Shown: positions 36,393-45,298, counted from the stretch's first letter. The stretch: 64,000 nt of DNA from Listeria monocytogenes (GCF_900187225.1 NZ_LT906436.1:744001-808000), one strand, 5' to 3'. Notes: a model not told the origin generated them from the letters alone. Numbers and translations: made by a program.

Positions 36393-37382
36393 TTATTTTA
36401 CTTTCACTAAATATCTACCAGTAACGCCGCCATTCATTACTTGGTGAAGTGATTCAGGTAACTCAGAAAATGCTATTTCTGTTGCTAAACTTTCTAAATT
36501 AGTTAATTTATAATCTGTCGCAAGTCTATTCCAAATTCGTTCTCGTTTTGACATCGGGCATAACACTGAATCAATACCAAACAATTGAATACCACGCAAA
36601 ATAAACGGAAAGACAGTTGTATCTAATTTTCCACCAGCAGACATACCACATGTAGTAACTGCCCCGCCATATTGAACAGCTGTTAGGAGGTATGAAAGAG
36701 GTTTTCCACCAACACAATCAATGGCACCAGCGTATAGTTGTTTGTCTAATGCGCGCACTTTTTCAGGTTGAAAAGCTTCTCTTGAAACTATTTCAGATAC
36801 ACCGAATTTTTCTAAGAATTCCTTTGCATCGCTTTTTCCAGAAGAAGCTACAACAGAGAAGCCGCGTTTGGAAAGTATGGCTGAACTCAGACTCCCTACG
36901 CCGCCTGTTGCCCCACTTACAGCGATTTTTCCTGCATTTGGTGTTACGCCACTAAATTCAAGCGCATCCACTGATAGTGCTGCTGTAAAGCCCGCTGTGC
37001 CAAGTATCATTGCTTCTTTTAATGATAGGCCATCTGGCAAAGGAACAACCCATTCAGCCGGAACTCGAATAAACTCACTATATCCGCCAAAATAACTCAC
37101 TCCAAAATCATAACTAGTGACAATAACCTCATCGCCTACTTGAAACTGGTCAGATTTAGAGTTGACGACCACACCACTTGCATCAATACCGGGAATAAAA
37201 GGATATTCGCTCACAATTTTCCCGTCAGGAAGTACAGCCAGTCCATCTTTGTAGTTAATACCGGAATAGTGTACCTCAATCGTTACTTCATTTTCTGGCA
37301 AGTTATCTATAGTAGTTTCTCTAAAATGAAGGGAAGTATTATCTGCTTCTTTTTCAATGAAAAGTGCTTGAAATGATTTCAT
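36393..37382 (-). CDS. Zinc-free quinone oxidoreductase / acryloyl-CoA reductase-like (YhdH/AcuI family)
   Basis: A 329-residue medium-chain dehydrogenase/reductase. The N-terminal part has SGINYKDGLAVLPDGK and PFIPGIDASGVVV, hallmarks of the YhdH/YhfP/AcuI group; the Rossmann motif is SGATGGVGSL (about 152-161). Structural and catalytic zinc ligands are absent, as expected for the group. It should reduce quinones or acrylyl-type substrates with NADPH. A GGAGGAATT site lies before the ATG. It is a single gene, ended by the shared terminator. Confidence 0.9.
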   Translation of the reverse strand: MKSFQALFIEKEADNTSLHFRETTIDNLPENEVTIEVHYSGINYKDGLAVLPDGKIVSEYPFIPGIDASGVVVNSKSDQFQVGDEVIVTSYDFGVSYFGGYSEFIRVPAEWVVPLPDGLSLKEAMILGTAGFTAALSVDALEFSGVTPNAGKIAVSGATGGVGSLSSAILSKRGFSVVASSGKSDAKEFLEKFGVSEIVSREAFQPEKVRALDKQLYAGAIDCVGGKPLSYLLTAVQYGGAVTTCGMSAGGKLDTTVFPFILRGIQLFGIDSVLCPMSKRERIWNRLATDYKLTNLESLATEIAFSELPESLHQVMNGGVTGRYLVKVK

Positions 37383-37560
37383 TTTTTAAATTCCTCCACA
37401 ACTCAATTTTGTGTTCCCCTTCACTTTACGACTTTTTTCGCCATTTTACAAGGCTGTGACTGGTACAAATCCCCATTTCAAGGTAAACTAGAATAGAGAA
37501 GATGCCGATATTATGTGTGAATTTATAAATAGAATTTTTTGGCAAGAAAGGGTGAGTGCG

Positions 37561-38490
37561 ATGGGGAAGGCACTATTGATTGTGAATCCATCATCAGGTA
37601 AAGAAAAAGGAAAAACCTATCAAGGGAAGACAGAAGAAGTATTAAAAAAACGTTATGATGAGGTGGAAGTTCGCCTGACTGAAAAAGCAGGGGATGCAAC
37701 AGAATTTGCTTCTTGGGCTGCTGAACAAGGCTTTGAAGCAGTCATCGCGATGGGCGGAGACGGGACTTTAAATGAAACAATAAACGGTCTTGCAATCCAT
37801 GAAAAACGACCTGATTTTGGCTTCATTCCGCTTGGAACAGTCAATGATTTGGCTCGTTCGGTAGGCATACCTCTAAAACCAGAAAAAGCAATTCAAGCAC
37901 TAGAAAAAGCTATTGCAGTACCGATGGATGTTGGCCGGATTGGCGACCAATACTTTATGAATGTTCTAGCTATCGGTATGATTGCGCAAGCTGTCGACCA
38001 AGTTAGTGTCGAACAAAAAACCAAATTTGGTTCCGTGGCTTACTTTTTAGAAGGTTTAAAAGCATTCAACCGCAATGAACTACTTCATTTTAAAATCGAA
38101 TATGACGAGGAAGTTTGGGAAGGTGAAGCTGCGCTCGTTGTGGCAGGCTTAACTAAATCCGTTGGCGGAATGGAGTCATGGGCGCCAGACGCAAAAATTG
38201 ACGATGGCTATCTTCACATTATTATTCTAACGAAACTCGGCTTACTCGATGCAGCCAACATGATCCCGCAATTAATTCGCGGTAATTTAAAAAACAGTGA
38301 TGGTGTAGTGTATATTAAAACCAAGAAACTGACAATTGATGCAAGTGGAGATGATTTAAGCATCAACGTTGATGGCGATCCAGGTCCAGGCGTACCAGCA
38401 GAAATCGAAGTCCTTGGCAGTCACTTGAATATCCTTGCACCCAAAAAAAGCAGCAAGAAGCGTTTCGGTCCATTCATACTGAAAAAGTAA
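37561..38490 (+). CDS. Diacylglycerol/lipid kinase (DagK/YegS family)
   Basis: A 309-residue kinase. The N-terminal half carries LLIVNPSSGK and the nucleotide-binding GGDGTLNETINGL motif; the C-terminal half is a beta-sandwich with AALVVAGLTKSVGG. Such enzymes phosphorylate diacylglycerol or undecaprenol-like lipids to recycle membrane phospholipid head-group donors. A longer frame from 37513 lacks a ribosome site; ATG 37561 follows AAAGGGTG. A small PH-like gene follows 39 bp downstream. Confidence 0.92.
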   Translation: MGKALLIVNPSSGKEKGKTYQGKTEEVLKKRYDEVEVRLTEKAGDATEFASWAAEQGFEAVIAMGGDGTLNETINGLAIHEKRPDFGFIPLGTVNDLARSVGIPLKPEKAIQALEKAIAVPMDVGRIGDQYFMNVLAIGMIAQAVDQVSVEQKTKFGSVAYFLEGLKAFNRNELLHFKIEYDEEVWEGEAALVVAGLTKSVGGMESWAPDAKIDDGYLHIIILTKLGLLDAANMIPQLIRGNLKNSDGVVYIKTKKLTIDASGDDLSINVDGDPGPGVPAEIEVLGSHLNILAPKKSSKKRFGPFILKK

Positions 38491-38529
38491 CCTACAGCAA
38501 TTGTAGAAGAATAAGGAGATGAAAGCTTT

Positions 38530-38862
38530 ATGGAAGAAGAATTAGAAGTCATTCATAAAGGTCTTGCCAATGCGAAAAATGGTTTTAAAGCAGTCCCCGG
38601 AAAACTTTATTTAACAGCAACGTATATTGTCCACAAACCAAATGATTACTTTGACGAAGAAATCAATATTCCGCTTAATCGAGTGGCAAAAATTCGGGGT
38701 GTCCACACCAAAATCCTTGGGAAAGAATTACTCTCCAACATTTTAGAAATAGACATGATATCAGGAGTAAAGTACCAATTCGTTGTAAACAAACAGAAAA
38801 AGTGGCTGGAAGCAGTTTCTGAAGTATTAGAAAGCCGCGGTGAAGCAGAAAAATTAGGATAG
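38530..38862 (+). CDS. Small PH/GRAM-like domain protein
   Basis: A 110-residue soluble protein with a run of beta strands and one C-terminal helix: GKLYLTATYIVHKPN, INIPLNRVAKIRG, YQFVVNKQKKWLEAVSEVLE. This is the bacterial PH/GRAM pattern seen in many Firmicute proteins. It follows the lipid kinase and may share its transcript and its membrane-lipid setting. AAGGAG precedes the ATG. No specific function is known to me. Confidence 0.7.
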   Translation: MEEELEVIHKGLANAKNGFKAVPGKLYLTATYIVHKPNDYFDEEINIPLNRVAKIRGVHTKILGKELLSNILEIDMISGVKYQFVVNKQKKWLEAVSEVLESRGEAEKLG

Positions 38863-38900
38863 AAAGAAGCTGGCACGAAAAAAGTGACCAGCTTCTTTTT
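38863..38900. terminator. Bidirectional terminator
   Basis: AAAGAAGCTGG (38863-38873) pairs with CCAGCTTCTTT (38888-38898), with a further inner CAC/GTG pair and T-run. It lies between the PH-like gene and the convergent kinase gene. Confidence 0.9.
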
Positions 38901-39767
38901 TTACGCTAAATGAAATGCAGTTGCACCAATAAGATTGGCATCATTTCCAAATTGACAGCCAACAACAGTAGGGCTAATAGTCGCAATTGGTACAGATGCT
39001 TTTACTTTCGCCACATATTCGGTCAACTCTTGAATAAAATCAGCCCGCTCACTTACACCACCACCAATGACAACTAATTCAGGATCAAGCGCATATTGTA
39101 AATTAAAAATACTTCGCGCAAGATAATAAAACATCGTATCTAGCTCTTCTTTCGCGATTTTATTTCCTTCCGCACGTAATTCAAATGCCCGAAGACCATC
39201 TATACTAGCTTTCGGAACTTCTAAACGCCCGGCTATTCTCGTCGCAGCATTTACAACAGTACCAAGCTCACTAAGCGTGTGTCCGTCGCGGTCCATCAAC
39301 ATATAACCAAATTCACCACCATGCAAATTAGCCCCGTGATGTACCTTGCCCCCGCGAATAACTGCGCCACCAACACCAGTACCAAGAATCATAAAAATAA
39401 TATCTTGTTTATCTTTCGCAGCGCCAATCCAAACTTCTGCTAAAGCTGCGCAGTTCGCATCATTTTCCATCGTAACAGGAAGCCCAAGTTTTTCTTCAAG
39501 CAATTGCTTAAAAGGGAAATTATGTATGTAAGGGATAGCACTAGCTCCACCAATGATACCGGTTTCATTATTAACTGCACCTGGACAACTAAACGCAGCA
39601 CCTTGGAATGTATAATCGTAATTTGCTTTTACATCCACAAGTGATTGCATCATTTCCTCCAAAGTATCCGGGGTTTTGAATTTACCTTTTTCTAGTATTT
39701 CTCCAGCTGTTGTTAACACACCAAACTTTACTGCTGTTCCACCTAAATCAAATGCAAGTATCGTCAT
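38901..39767 (-). CDS. ROK-family sugar kinase without the zinc motif
   Basis: A 288-residue kinase. ATP-binding FDLGGTAVKFG is at the N terminus, the catalytic Asp is in ENDANCAALAE (about 105), and GTGVGGAVI and VIGGGVSE are typical. The Cys-rich zinc motif of many ROK glucokinases is absent: the corresponding stretch reads DGHTLSELGTV. This resembles beta-glucoside or other specialised ROK kinases. A longer frame from 39827 has no ribosome site; ATG 39767 follows AAAGGAG. The substrate sugar is not determined. Confidence 0.88.
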   Translation of the reverse strand: MTILAFDLGGTAVKFGVLTTAGEILEKGKFKTPDTLEEMMQSLVDVKANYDYTFQGAAFSCPGAVNNETGIIGGASAIPYIHNFPFKQLLEEKLGLPVTMENDANCAALAEVWIGAAKDKQDIIFMILGTGVGGAVIRGGKVHHGANLHGGEFGYMLMDRDGHTLSELGTVVNAATRIAGRLEVPKASIDGLRAFELRAEGNKIAKEELDTMFYYLARSIFNLQYALDPELVVIGGGVSERADFIQELTEYVAKVKASVPIATISPTVVGCQFGNDANLIGATAFHLA

Positions 39768-39920
39768 TACCCAATCTCCTTTATAAAAGTATATACTTAT
39801 CATACTTTTAAACAATACAAATGACAAATGAAAAGTGAAAATACTTTGCTAAAAATTAACGCCCTTTTCTATTTTGTGCTATAATAAAGCAAGAATTTAA
39901 AGCGCAGGAGGAAATGGTTA

Positions 39921-40304
39921 GTGGAGATAAAGGTTCAAAAGAAATTGACTGACGGCAGAATCGCTTTTAGTAGTGAATATGGTGAATGCGTTGGTATATG
40001 GGCCGATGAAGACCCAGAACCAAGTAGGGTTTACACAGTAGAAATTACGATACCGGACATGATTAGCGCAGAACTACTACACGAGAGTGAAGAGAAACAT
40101 TGTGCACTAGAAATAGACGAAGAAGGCTTAGTTCACGTAATTGGGAAGTTAGAGGATTACGAGGAAGATGGCTTTGCAGTACTCCGCTTAGAAGAAAGTA
40201 TTATTTGTTTTGACACGAAATTCAGCGAAGAAATCGAAATGCTCCATGGAAGATTTGTTGAATTTGTGATTCCGGAAATAAAATTGAGTAATGTTGGTAT
40301 ATAG
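39921..40304 (+). CDS. Unknown acidic protein
   Basis: A 127-residue acidic, beta-rich soluble protein without membrane segments. It starts at GTG 39921 behind AGGAGG and is followed by a clear terminator, so it is a genuine monocistronic gene. The strand pattern and acidity resemble small immunity-type proteins, but no family can be named. Function unknown. Confidence 0.65.
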   Translation: MEIKVQKKLTDGRIAFSSEYGECVGIWADEDPEPSRVYTVEITIPDMISAELLHESEEKHCALEIDEEGLVHVIGKLEDYEEDGFAVLRLEESIICFDTKFSEEIEMLHGRFVEFVIPEIKLSNVGI

Positions 40305-40317
40305 ATTGAAATGAAAG

Positions 40318-40357
40318 AGGCAGGAAACAGGTAGTTAGAGTTTCCTGCCTTTTTTTG
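40318..40357 (+). terminator. Terminator after the acidic protein gene
   Basis: AGGCAGGAAAC (40318-40328) and GTTTCCTGCCT (40340-40350) form an 11-bp perfect stem followed by seven T residues. Confidence 0.95.
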
Positions 40358-40764
40358 TTATTTGGAAGGAGTGTTTGAATAATTATTCATTTTATTCAAT
40401 CATGAAATATAATTAATGTAAAAAAATAAAACAAATAGGTAATAATTATCGATTAAAAAGTTATTTTATATTAGGGAATATGAATTTTTAGTGACGAAGA
40501 AAAATTGATTGCATAAAAAGTGAATACTGCTTCATATTGTGTAAGATTTTATTATTGAAATGGAGATATTACTCATACTGTGTAAGAATAAATCTAAATA
40601 AAGCCAATTTTAAGGTATTCATGACAAAAACCAGACATTTCATTACATTTTTGGTTATACATTGGCTTTTTATGATACACTCATCTTGCAACAAAACATA
40701 CCAACACTGCGACGGAACGTTTATTAAAAGCCGCAATAAATAAAAGGAAAAGAGAGCTAATAGA
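40358..40764. other. AT-rich gap with direct repeats and a weak hairpin
   Basis: This 407-bp gap has no convincing gene. Two direct repeats, TCATATTGTGTAAGA (40533-40547) and TCATACTGTGTAAGA (40573-40587), are exactly 40 bp apart. AAGCCAAT (40601-40608) and ATTGGCTT (40661-40668) are inverted, the latter followed by TTTAT, with an inner CAAAAA/TTTTTG pair. It may hold a small RNA or the promoter of the next gene; nothing more can be supported. Confidence 0.4.
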
Positions 40765-41112
40765 ATGAAGAAAAAGTGGTTGCTATTAATATTGTCAGTA
40801 ATAGTTCTTTGTGCAATTATATTCGGGATAAAGTGGTTGTTATATAGAGACAACCTTGTAGAAATGATGCAAGTTGACGACACTTTATATATAGTGTCGT
40901 ATGAACCAGCAAAGCAAGAAGATGCTTTAGAGAAAATTGGCGAGATAGAGCATAGAATTCGCCATTACCGGATACCGAATAAAAATTTCACATCTAATTA
41001 TTTAAGCGAAGGGACGGAACTTTATAAAGCGAAAAATGGAGATGAGTTTCCAAGAACTATTTTGTTTAAAGAGGACGGCGAGTATTTTATTGCATCAGAG
41101 GCTATGAAGTAG
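40765..41112 (+). CDS. Small membrane-anchored protein, unknown
   Basis: A 115-residue protein with one N-terminal membrane helix or signal anchor (about 4-26) and a soluble extracytoplasmic part (IVSYEPAKQEDALEKIGEI and on). An AAAGGAAAAGAG site lies 10-15 bp before the ATG. No lipobox is present. Its family is not recognised. Confidence 0.6.
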   Translation: MKKKWLLLILSVIVLCAIIFGIKWLLYRDNLVEMMQVDDTLYIVSYEPAKQEDALEKIGEIEHRIRHYRIPNKNFTSNYLSEGTELYKAKNGDEFPRTILFKEDGEYFIASEAMK

Positions 41113-41256
41113 CCTAATAAAAAGCGCTAGTTTATTTTTTCTCTTAATAGAGAAAGTTTATCGTATAAAACTAAATGGAACATATTTAAAAGTATTTCAT
41201 TTTTAAGAAAGCAATTTATAAAGTCATTGATTCTAAAATTAAGTATAGCGAACATA

Positions 41257-41310
41257 AAAAAACGCCATGCTTCATTTCCCTAAAAAAGGGAAGTAAGCGT
41301 GGCGTTTTTT
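41257..41310. terminator. Large bidirectional terminator
   Basis: The outer stem ACGCCATGCTT pairs with AAGCGTGGCGT (one G-U), and an inner TTCCCT/AGGGAA stem continues it. A- and T-runs flank both ends. It serves the convergent genes at 40765 and 41309. Confidence 0.9.
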
Positions 41311-41776
41311 AGCTATATGTAGTAAATACAGCGAGCATTTTTTCTAAATCTTTTTCGGATCTTGCAAAGAGCATCAAGCGTTGGCGATTGGTTTCAATCA
41401 CGAGCACGCCATCTTCAGATAAATTCATCCGTTCAATTTTTGCATAAGGGAAGAATAACAGGGCATAAAAAAGTCCGGATTCTTTGAAAACAGCTTTCGA
41501 ACTGCGGAAGAAGCAGATATAGATGAATAACACACCCATAATCCCAAGCAGTACAGAAGTGGAAAAAGGTCCTTCACGAAAGAATGTATTGGAAACGAAT
41601 AACAAAACGATAATCCCCACAAAAATATAACCGTCCCAACGACCACGAGAACGTAATTTGACACCTAAAACCGTCTTCCCTTTCCAAAGCGGAATTACTG
41701 CATCATTATACAAAATGTACAGCACTGTTAAGATGTTTGCCGCGAACAAAAAGATATTAGTAGCATCCCAAACCAT
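41309..41776 (-). CDS. UPF0266-family membrane protein
   Basis: A 155-residue protein with three membrane helices (about 5-25, 46-62 and 70-88) and a cytoplasmic beta-rich tail ([20 protein letters not shown]). It matches the UPF0266 (YobD) family; I recall the EGD-e counterpart as lmo0779. The frame opens at 41788, but ATG 41776 corresponds to the family start. No function is known. A large terminator follows the gene. Confidence 0.85.
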   Translation of the reverse strand: MVWDATNIFLFAANILTVLYILYNDAVIPLWKGKTVLGVKLRSRGRWDGYIFVGIIVLLFVSNTFFREGPFSTSVLLGIMGVLFIYICFFRSSKAVFKESGLFYALLFFPYAKIERMNLSEDGVLVIETNRQRLMLFARSEKDLEKMLAVFTTYS

Positions 41777-41945
41777 TTTAGCTATCACTCACAATCTATC
41801 ATTGATATAGTTTAGTAATATTGTAACATAATTATGCGTGGAAGAGGGAGAACTGGGTTTGAGGATGTTGTAGCAAAATACAATCTACTGCTGAGTATTA
41901 ATAAAAATGTAAAGATACGAATCAATATAGGGGGATGGGTACTAA

Positions 41946-42293
41946 ATGACAGAAAAAGATCTAGAAGGACTCATGCTAATGCATAAAAGAATTATTGGAA
42001 ATTTAGAAGAATTTTCTATGCCTGCCAAACAACAAATGGAAAAATTAAAAGGTTTTGTACTTACTGATGAATTGGTATCAGACTTTTCCGATATTGCATT
42101 ACAATATGCAAAAATATTATTTGACCACGGTTGGTTAACAAAAGAACAGCTAGATATGTTCCTTATTGTAGACAAAAAATTAGAAGGTATGTCAAACAAC
42201 GAAGATTTTTGGAGTGATGAAGCATTAGAAACTAGTATTGAGTGGGCTGAATGTAGTAAACAAGGGAAAGCAATATTGAAAACTTTTAGGTAA
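41946..42293 (+). CDS. Orphan helical protein, unknown
   Basis: A 115-residue, all-helical, acidic soluble protein (RIIGNLEEFSMPAKQQMEKL, EWAECSKQGKAILKTF). A GGGGGATGGG stretch 10-15 bp upstream could be its ribosome site. It stands alone between a UPF0266 gene and the PTS operon. It resembles small immunity or regulatory proteins in size only. Function unknown. Confidence 0.55.
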   Translation: MTEKDLEGLMLMHKRIIGNLEEFSMPAKQQMEKLKGFVLTDELVSDFSDIALQYAKILFDHGWLTKEQLDMFLIVDKKLEGMSNNEDFWSDEALETSIEWAECSKQGKAILKTFR

Positions 42294-42398
42294 TAGCTTT
42301 TTATTGTCAGAATAGGGGGCGAAGTAGAAACGAGTAAATAATAAAAACTTGTTCATAGAATAGATGCTGAATGAGCAAGAAATGTGGATAAGACACAA

Positions 42399-42430
42399 AA
42401 AAGAACCGGAATTTTAATCCCGATTCTTTT
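42399..42430 (-). terminator. Terminator of the mpo operon
   Basis: On the minus strand AAAAGAATCGGGA and TTCCGGTTCTTTT enclose TTAAAA, ending in a T-run. It lies 20 bp after the IID stop. Confidence 0.85.
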
Positions 42431-42450
42431 CGAATTATTATAACCATCCA

Positions 42451-43329
42451 TTACCCAAGCGGTGAATACCCAGCTGGTGGAAGTCCTAAGATACCAGACC
42501 AGTAACCTAGAATACCAACAACGAATAGTCCTAAAATCAACCATAAAGCATTGACTTTTTTCTTGAGTATCCACATACAAGCGAATGTGAGTAGAAGGGC
42601 AAGAAGACCTGGCATTAATTGGTCCAAGATACTTTGAACAGTAGTTGGAACGTCTTTACCAGTTTTAGAGTCTTCTGTTGTATAAGCTACTAGTGGAACA
42701 TAGATTGTGGTCCACTTATTAACAAGGGCGCCCATGACGAATAGTCCGAGAATGGAAGCTCCTTCTGTTAGTTTTTGGAGCAGACCGCCAGACATATCAG
42801 ATACAACATCTGTACCTTTTGTATATCCGTAGAACACGCCCCAATAACGGAAACCTAGGCGAATCGCATTAAATAGTACGAAGAATAAGATTGGTCCAAT
42901 AATACTACCGTCAGTGGCAAAACCGGCACCTAAAGCGGCAAGTACTGGACGAACCGTTCCCCAGAAAATTGGATCCCCAACGCCGGCAAGTGGTCCCATT
43001 AGACCTACTTTAATACCGTTGATAGCACCGTCGTCAATATCAGCACCATTGGCTTTTTGTTCCTCCATCGCGGTTGTTACACCTAAGATAGGAGCCGCCA
43101 TATATGGATGTGTATTAAAGAACTCAAGGTGACGTTTGATAGCTTGTTCTCTTTCAGGTCCTTTTTCAGGGTAAAGACGCTTAATTACTGGAATTACTGA
43201 GAAACAGAATCCTAGAGATTGCATACGTTCAAAGTTCCACGACCCTTGGAAGAGGTTGGAACGTATGAACACGCCCATTAAGTCACTTTTCGTTATTTTC
43301 TTTTCATTAACTGTAATTTGTTCACTCAT
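42451..43329 (-). CDS. mpoD: Mannose-family PTS component IID
   Basis: A 292-residue IID protein. The N terminus ITKSDLMGVFIRSNLFQGSWNFERMQ and FFNTHPYMAAPILGVTTAMEE are family hallmarks; the C-terminal end has one or two membrane helices. IID with IIC forms the membrane channel for glucose/mannose. It is the last gene of the operon IIA-IIB-IIC-IID, 18 bp after IIC and behind AGGGGGAG. From context and memory this is the Mpo system of L. monocytogenes. Confidence 0.93.
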   Translation of the reverse strand: MSEQITVNEKKITKSDLMGVFIRSNLFQGSWNFERMQSLGFCFSVIPVIKRLYPEKGPEREQAIKRHLEFFNTHPYMAAPILGVTTAMEEQKANGADIDDGAINGIKVGLMGPLAGVGDPIFWGTVRPVLAALGAGFATDGSIIGPILFFVLFNAIRLGFRYWGVFYGYTKGTDVVSDMSGGLLQKLTEGASILGLFVMGALVNKWTTIYVPLVAYTTEDSKTGKDVPTTVQSILDQLMPGLLALLLTFACMWILKKKVNALWLILGLFVVGILGYWSGILGLPPAGYSPLG

Positions 43330-43347
43330 AATTTTTCTCCCCCTCCC

Positions 43348-44160
43348 TTAGTCGTCAAGGTCGTCGTCGAGATCATCCGCTGATCGTCCGCCGCCGCCCC
43401 CGCCGTATTGTTGGATAGCTTCTTTCAATTGATATTTAGGGTTTAGTTGGATGTAAATGATTGCTGCAACTAGTCCTAAAACACCTAGTGCTACTAAGTT
43501 GAATTGAGTAAATGCTGCGACAACAAAACCTAAGAAGAAGAAAGGCATTAAATATTTAGCGGACATCATGTTAATAACCATTGCGTAACCAACAACAACG
43601 ATAAATCCACCAGCTACGTTTAGGCCGTTAACAATAACGTCCGGAATGGCATTGAGTAAATTTTCTACGGCGCTAGTACCAACTGTTACCGCAACGATAA
43701 CGGCTGGAATCGCGATACGCATAGCTTGAAGTAGTAGTGCTGTAACATGTATCCAGTCGAGACTCCGCAGATTACCTTCCTTACCAGCTTTATCAGCCAT
43801 GTGTTGGAATGCAACTGTAATTGTACGAACTAGAATTGTAAGTACTTGACCAAGAGCAGCTAGAGGAATCGCAAGCGAAATACCTACGCTGATATCTTGT
43901 CCCCCTGTAATAACTAAGATAGTAGAAATAATGGATGCAAGGGCAGCATCTGGAGCAACCGCAGCTCCGATATTCATCCATCCAAGCGCGATCATTTCAA
44001 GCGTTCCCCCAATAATAATACCAGTTGTAATATCCCCAAGAACAAGACCAATTAATGTACAGGCTATTAATGGACGGTGCGTTTGCCACTCATCCAAAAT
44101 ACTACCCATACCACTAATACAGGATACGAGGAATACAAGGATTAATTGTATTGCTGACAT
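43348..44160 (-). CDS. mpoC: Mannose-family PTS component IIC
   Basis: A 270-residue membrane protein with about seven helices; MSAIQLILVFLVSCISGMGS is the typical start and WQTHRPLIACTLIGLVLGD a conserved loop. A longer frame from 44235 lacks a ribosome site; ATG 44160 follows GGGAGGG. The C terminus is odd: six glycines, then RSADDLDDDLDD, a low-complexity acidic tail not needed for the fold. It forms the translocation channel with IID. Confidence 0.92.
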   Translation of the reverse strand: MSAIQLILVFLVSCISGMGSILDEWQTHRPLIACTLIGLVLGDITTGIIIGGTLEMIALGWMNIGAAVAPDAALASIISTILVITGGQDISVGISLAIPLAALGQVLTILVRTITVAFQHMADKAGKEGNLRSLDWIHVTALLLQAMRIAIPAVIVAVTVGTSAVENLLNAIPDVIVNGLNVAGGFIVVVGYAMVINMMSAKYLMPFFFLGFVVAAFTQFNLVALGVLGLVAAIIYIQLNPKYQLKEAIQQYGGGGGGRSADDLDDDLDD

Positions 44161-44333
44161 ATATTTCCCTCCCAATTTTTCTTTAGAATGATAAAAAAAG
44201 ATAATTTCATTATGATGACTGAATAAATTAAGCATCTATTACATAAGCTTTTATTCATGAATCACCCCTTTAAAGGTCTTCCTTTAAACGTTTGCTTTTT
44301 CGGGGCTCTAAAAATAGGCGAGCCGCGGATGAA

Positions 44334-44819
44334 TTATTTATCTTTATCTAGTAATGGGATAAGTTTGACTTTATTGTCAGATGCGACTTTACGAATTTCA
44401 AGTTCAATTCCTTTTTCATCTAATTTGCGGAATGCTGCTTCATCCGTTTCATCGACAGATACAGCATTTGTAATCATGTGTTTGCCTTCGCGGAATGCCA
44501 TACCACCAATGTTTACAGTTGTAATGTTTACACCCGCTTCTACGAGGGTTAGTACATCTGTAGGATTAGTGAATAAGAGCATGACTGGAGTTGTAGCATA
44601 TTTAGGGTTGTTGTATACGCGGATACCTTTTTGCACATCAACAACGCTAGCTTTAACGCCTGGAGGTGCTACTTGTGTAAGAAGTGTTTTACGAACTTCA
44701 TCTTTTGCTACATCGTCACTAATAACGATAATACGTTCTACCTGTGTTTCTTTTGTCCAAACTGTTGCTACTTGACCATGAATTAAGCGATCATCAATAC
44801 GTGCTAAGCGAATTTCCAT
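44334..44819 (-). CDS. mpoB: Mannose-family PTS component IIB
   Basis: A 161-residue IIB protein. The phosphorylated His14 is in IDDRLIHGQVATVW, followed by ISDDVAKDEVRKTLL. It takes phosphate from IIA and passes it to the sugar; in Listeria it also takes part in controlling ManR. Its ATG overlaps the end of the IIA reading frame by one base (TAATG), so translation normally depends on ribosomes finishing IIA, which the IIA frameshift prevents in this sequence. Confidence 0.93.
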   Translation of the reverse strand: MEIRLARIDDRLIHGQVATVWTKETQVERIIVISDDVAKDEVRKTLLTQVAPPGVKASVVDVQKGIRVYNNPKYATTPVMLLFTNPTDVLTLVEAGVNITTVNIGGMAFREGKHMITNAVSVDETDEAAFRKLDEKGIELEIRKVASDNKVKLIPLLDKDK

Positions 44820-45252
44820 TATAAATCGTCCTCCCCGACTTCGGTTTCTATTTTTGGTAATGATTGTTTGAGTGACTTAACGCCACCTGATCCTGCTGTA
44901 AGAGCTGTTTCAACTAGATCTTTTTGATTACTTGCGGCCCGCATAGAGAGCGTTTCAAGCAACATTGGAATATTTACCCCCGTTACAACATCCATATTGT
45001 CTTCTGGAAGGGCGATTTGACTAGATGCGTTATAAGGACTGCCGCCAAATAAATCAACCATAAAAATGACGCCTTCAGAAGTATCCAATTTGTCTAGTTT
45101 TTCTTTGTATTGGTAATAAGCGTATCAGTGTTTTCTCCAGGGACAAAGGTAATAAACTCTACATTGTCCTGTTTGCCGATAATCATTTCAGTTGATTTCA
45201 ACAATTCACGCGCAGCTTCACCATGTGTGCCAATGATAATTCCAACTGGCAT
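44819..45252 (-). pseudogene. mpoA: Mannose-family PTS component IIA, broken by a one-base deletion
   Basis: The gene starts at ATG 45252 behind AAGGAGGAG and reads MPVGIIIGTHGEAARELLKS, with phosphorylated His10. After LITN the frame runs into a TAG at 45094-45096. Adding one T near 45109-45111 (ACCAATACAAAG to ACCAATTACAAAG) restores NYKEKLDKLDTSEG and a full 144-residue IIA ending exactly at the IIB start. The remaining part (44819 to about 45088) is intact, including MVDLFGGSPYN. So this copy is frameshifted by a deletion, or the base was missed in sequencing. Confidence 0.9.
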
Positions 45253-45298
45253 AGGTATCTCCTCCTTAAGCGTGGATATAATCATCCATTAATACTAA

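Noticed and set aside
40537-40743. Plus-strand frame of 68 codons in the 40.4-40.7 kb gap
   Set aside because: It spans the hairpin and one of the direct repeats, lacks a ribosome site and has no protein-like pattern; the opposite-strand frame at 40569-40883 fails for the same reasons.
44257-44775. A 172-codon plus-strand frame opposite mpoB
   Set aside because: It is antisense to a gene with clear family motifs and reads as low-complexity Ser/Thr-rich shadow sequence.
44819-45088. C-terminal IIA fragment translated from TTG 45088 as a separate gene
   Set aside because: There is no ribosome site and the phosphorylated His would be missing; it is the downstream half of the frameshifted mpoA.
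45094-45252. Short IIA fragment as a genuine 52-residue protein
   Set aside because: It stops in the middle of the conserved IIA fold, and one added base restores the full family sequence.
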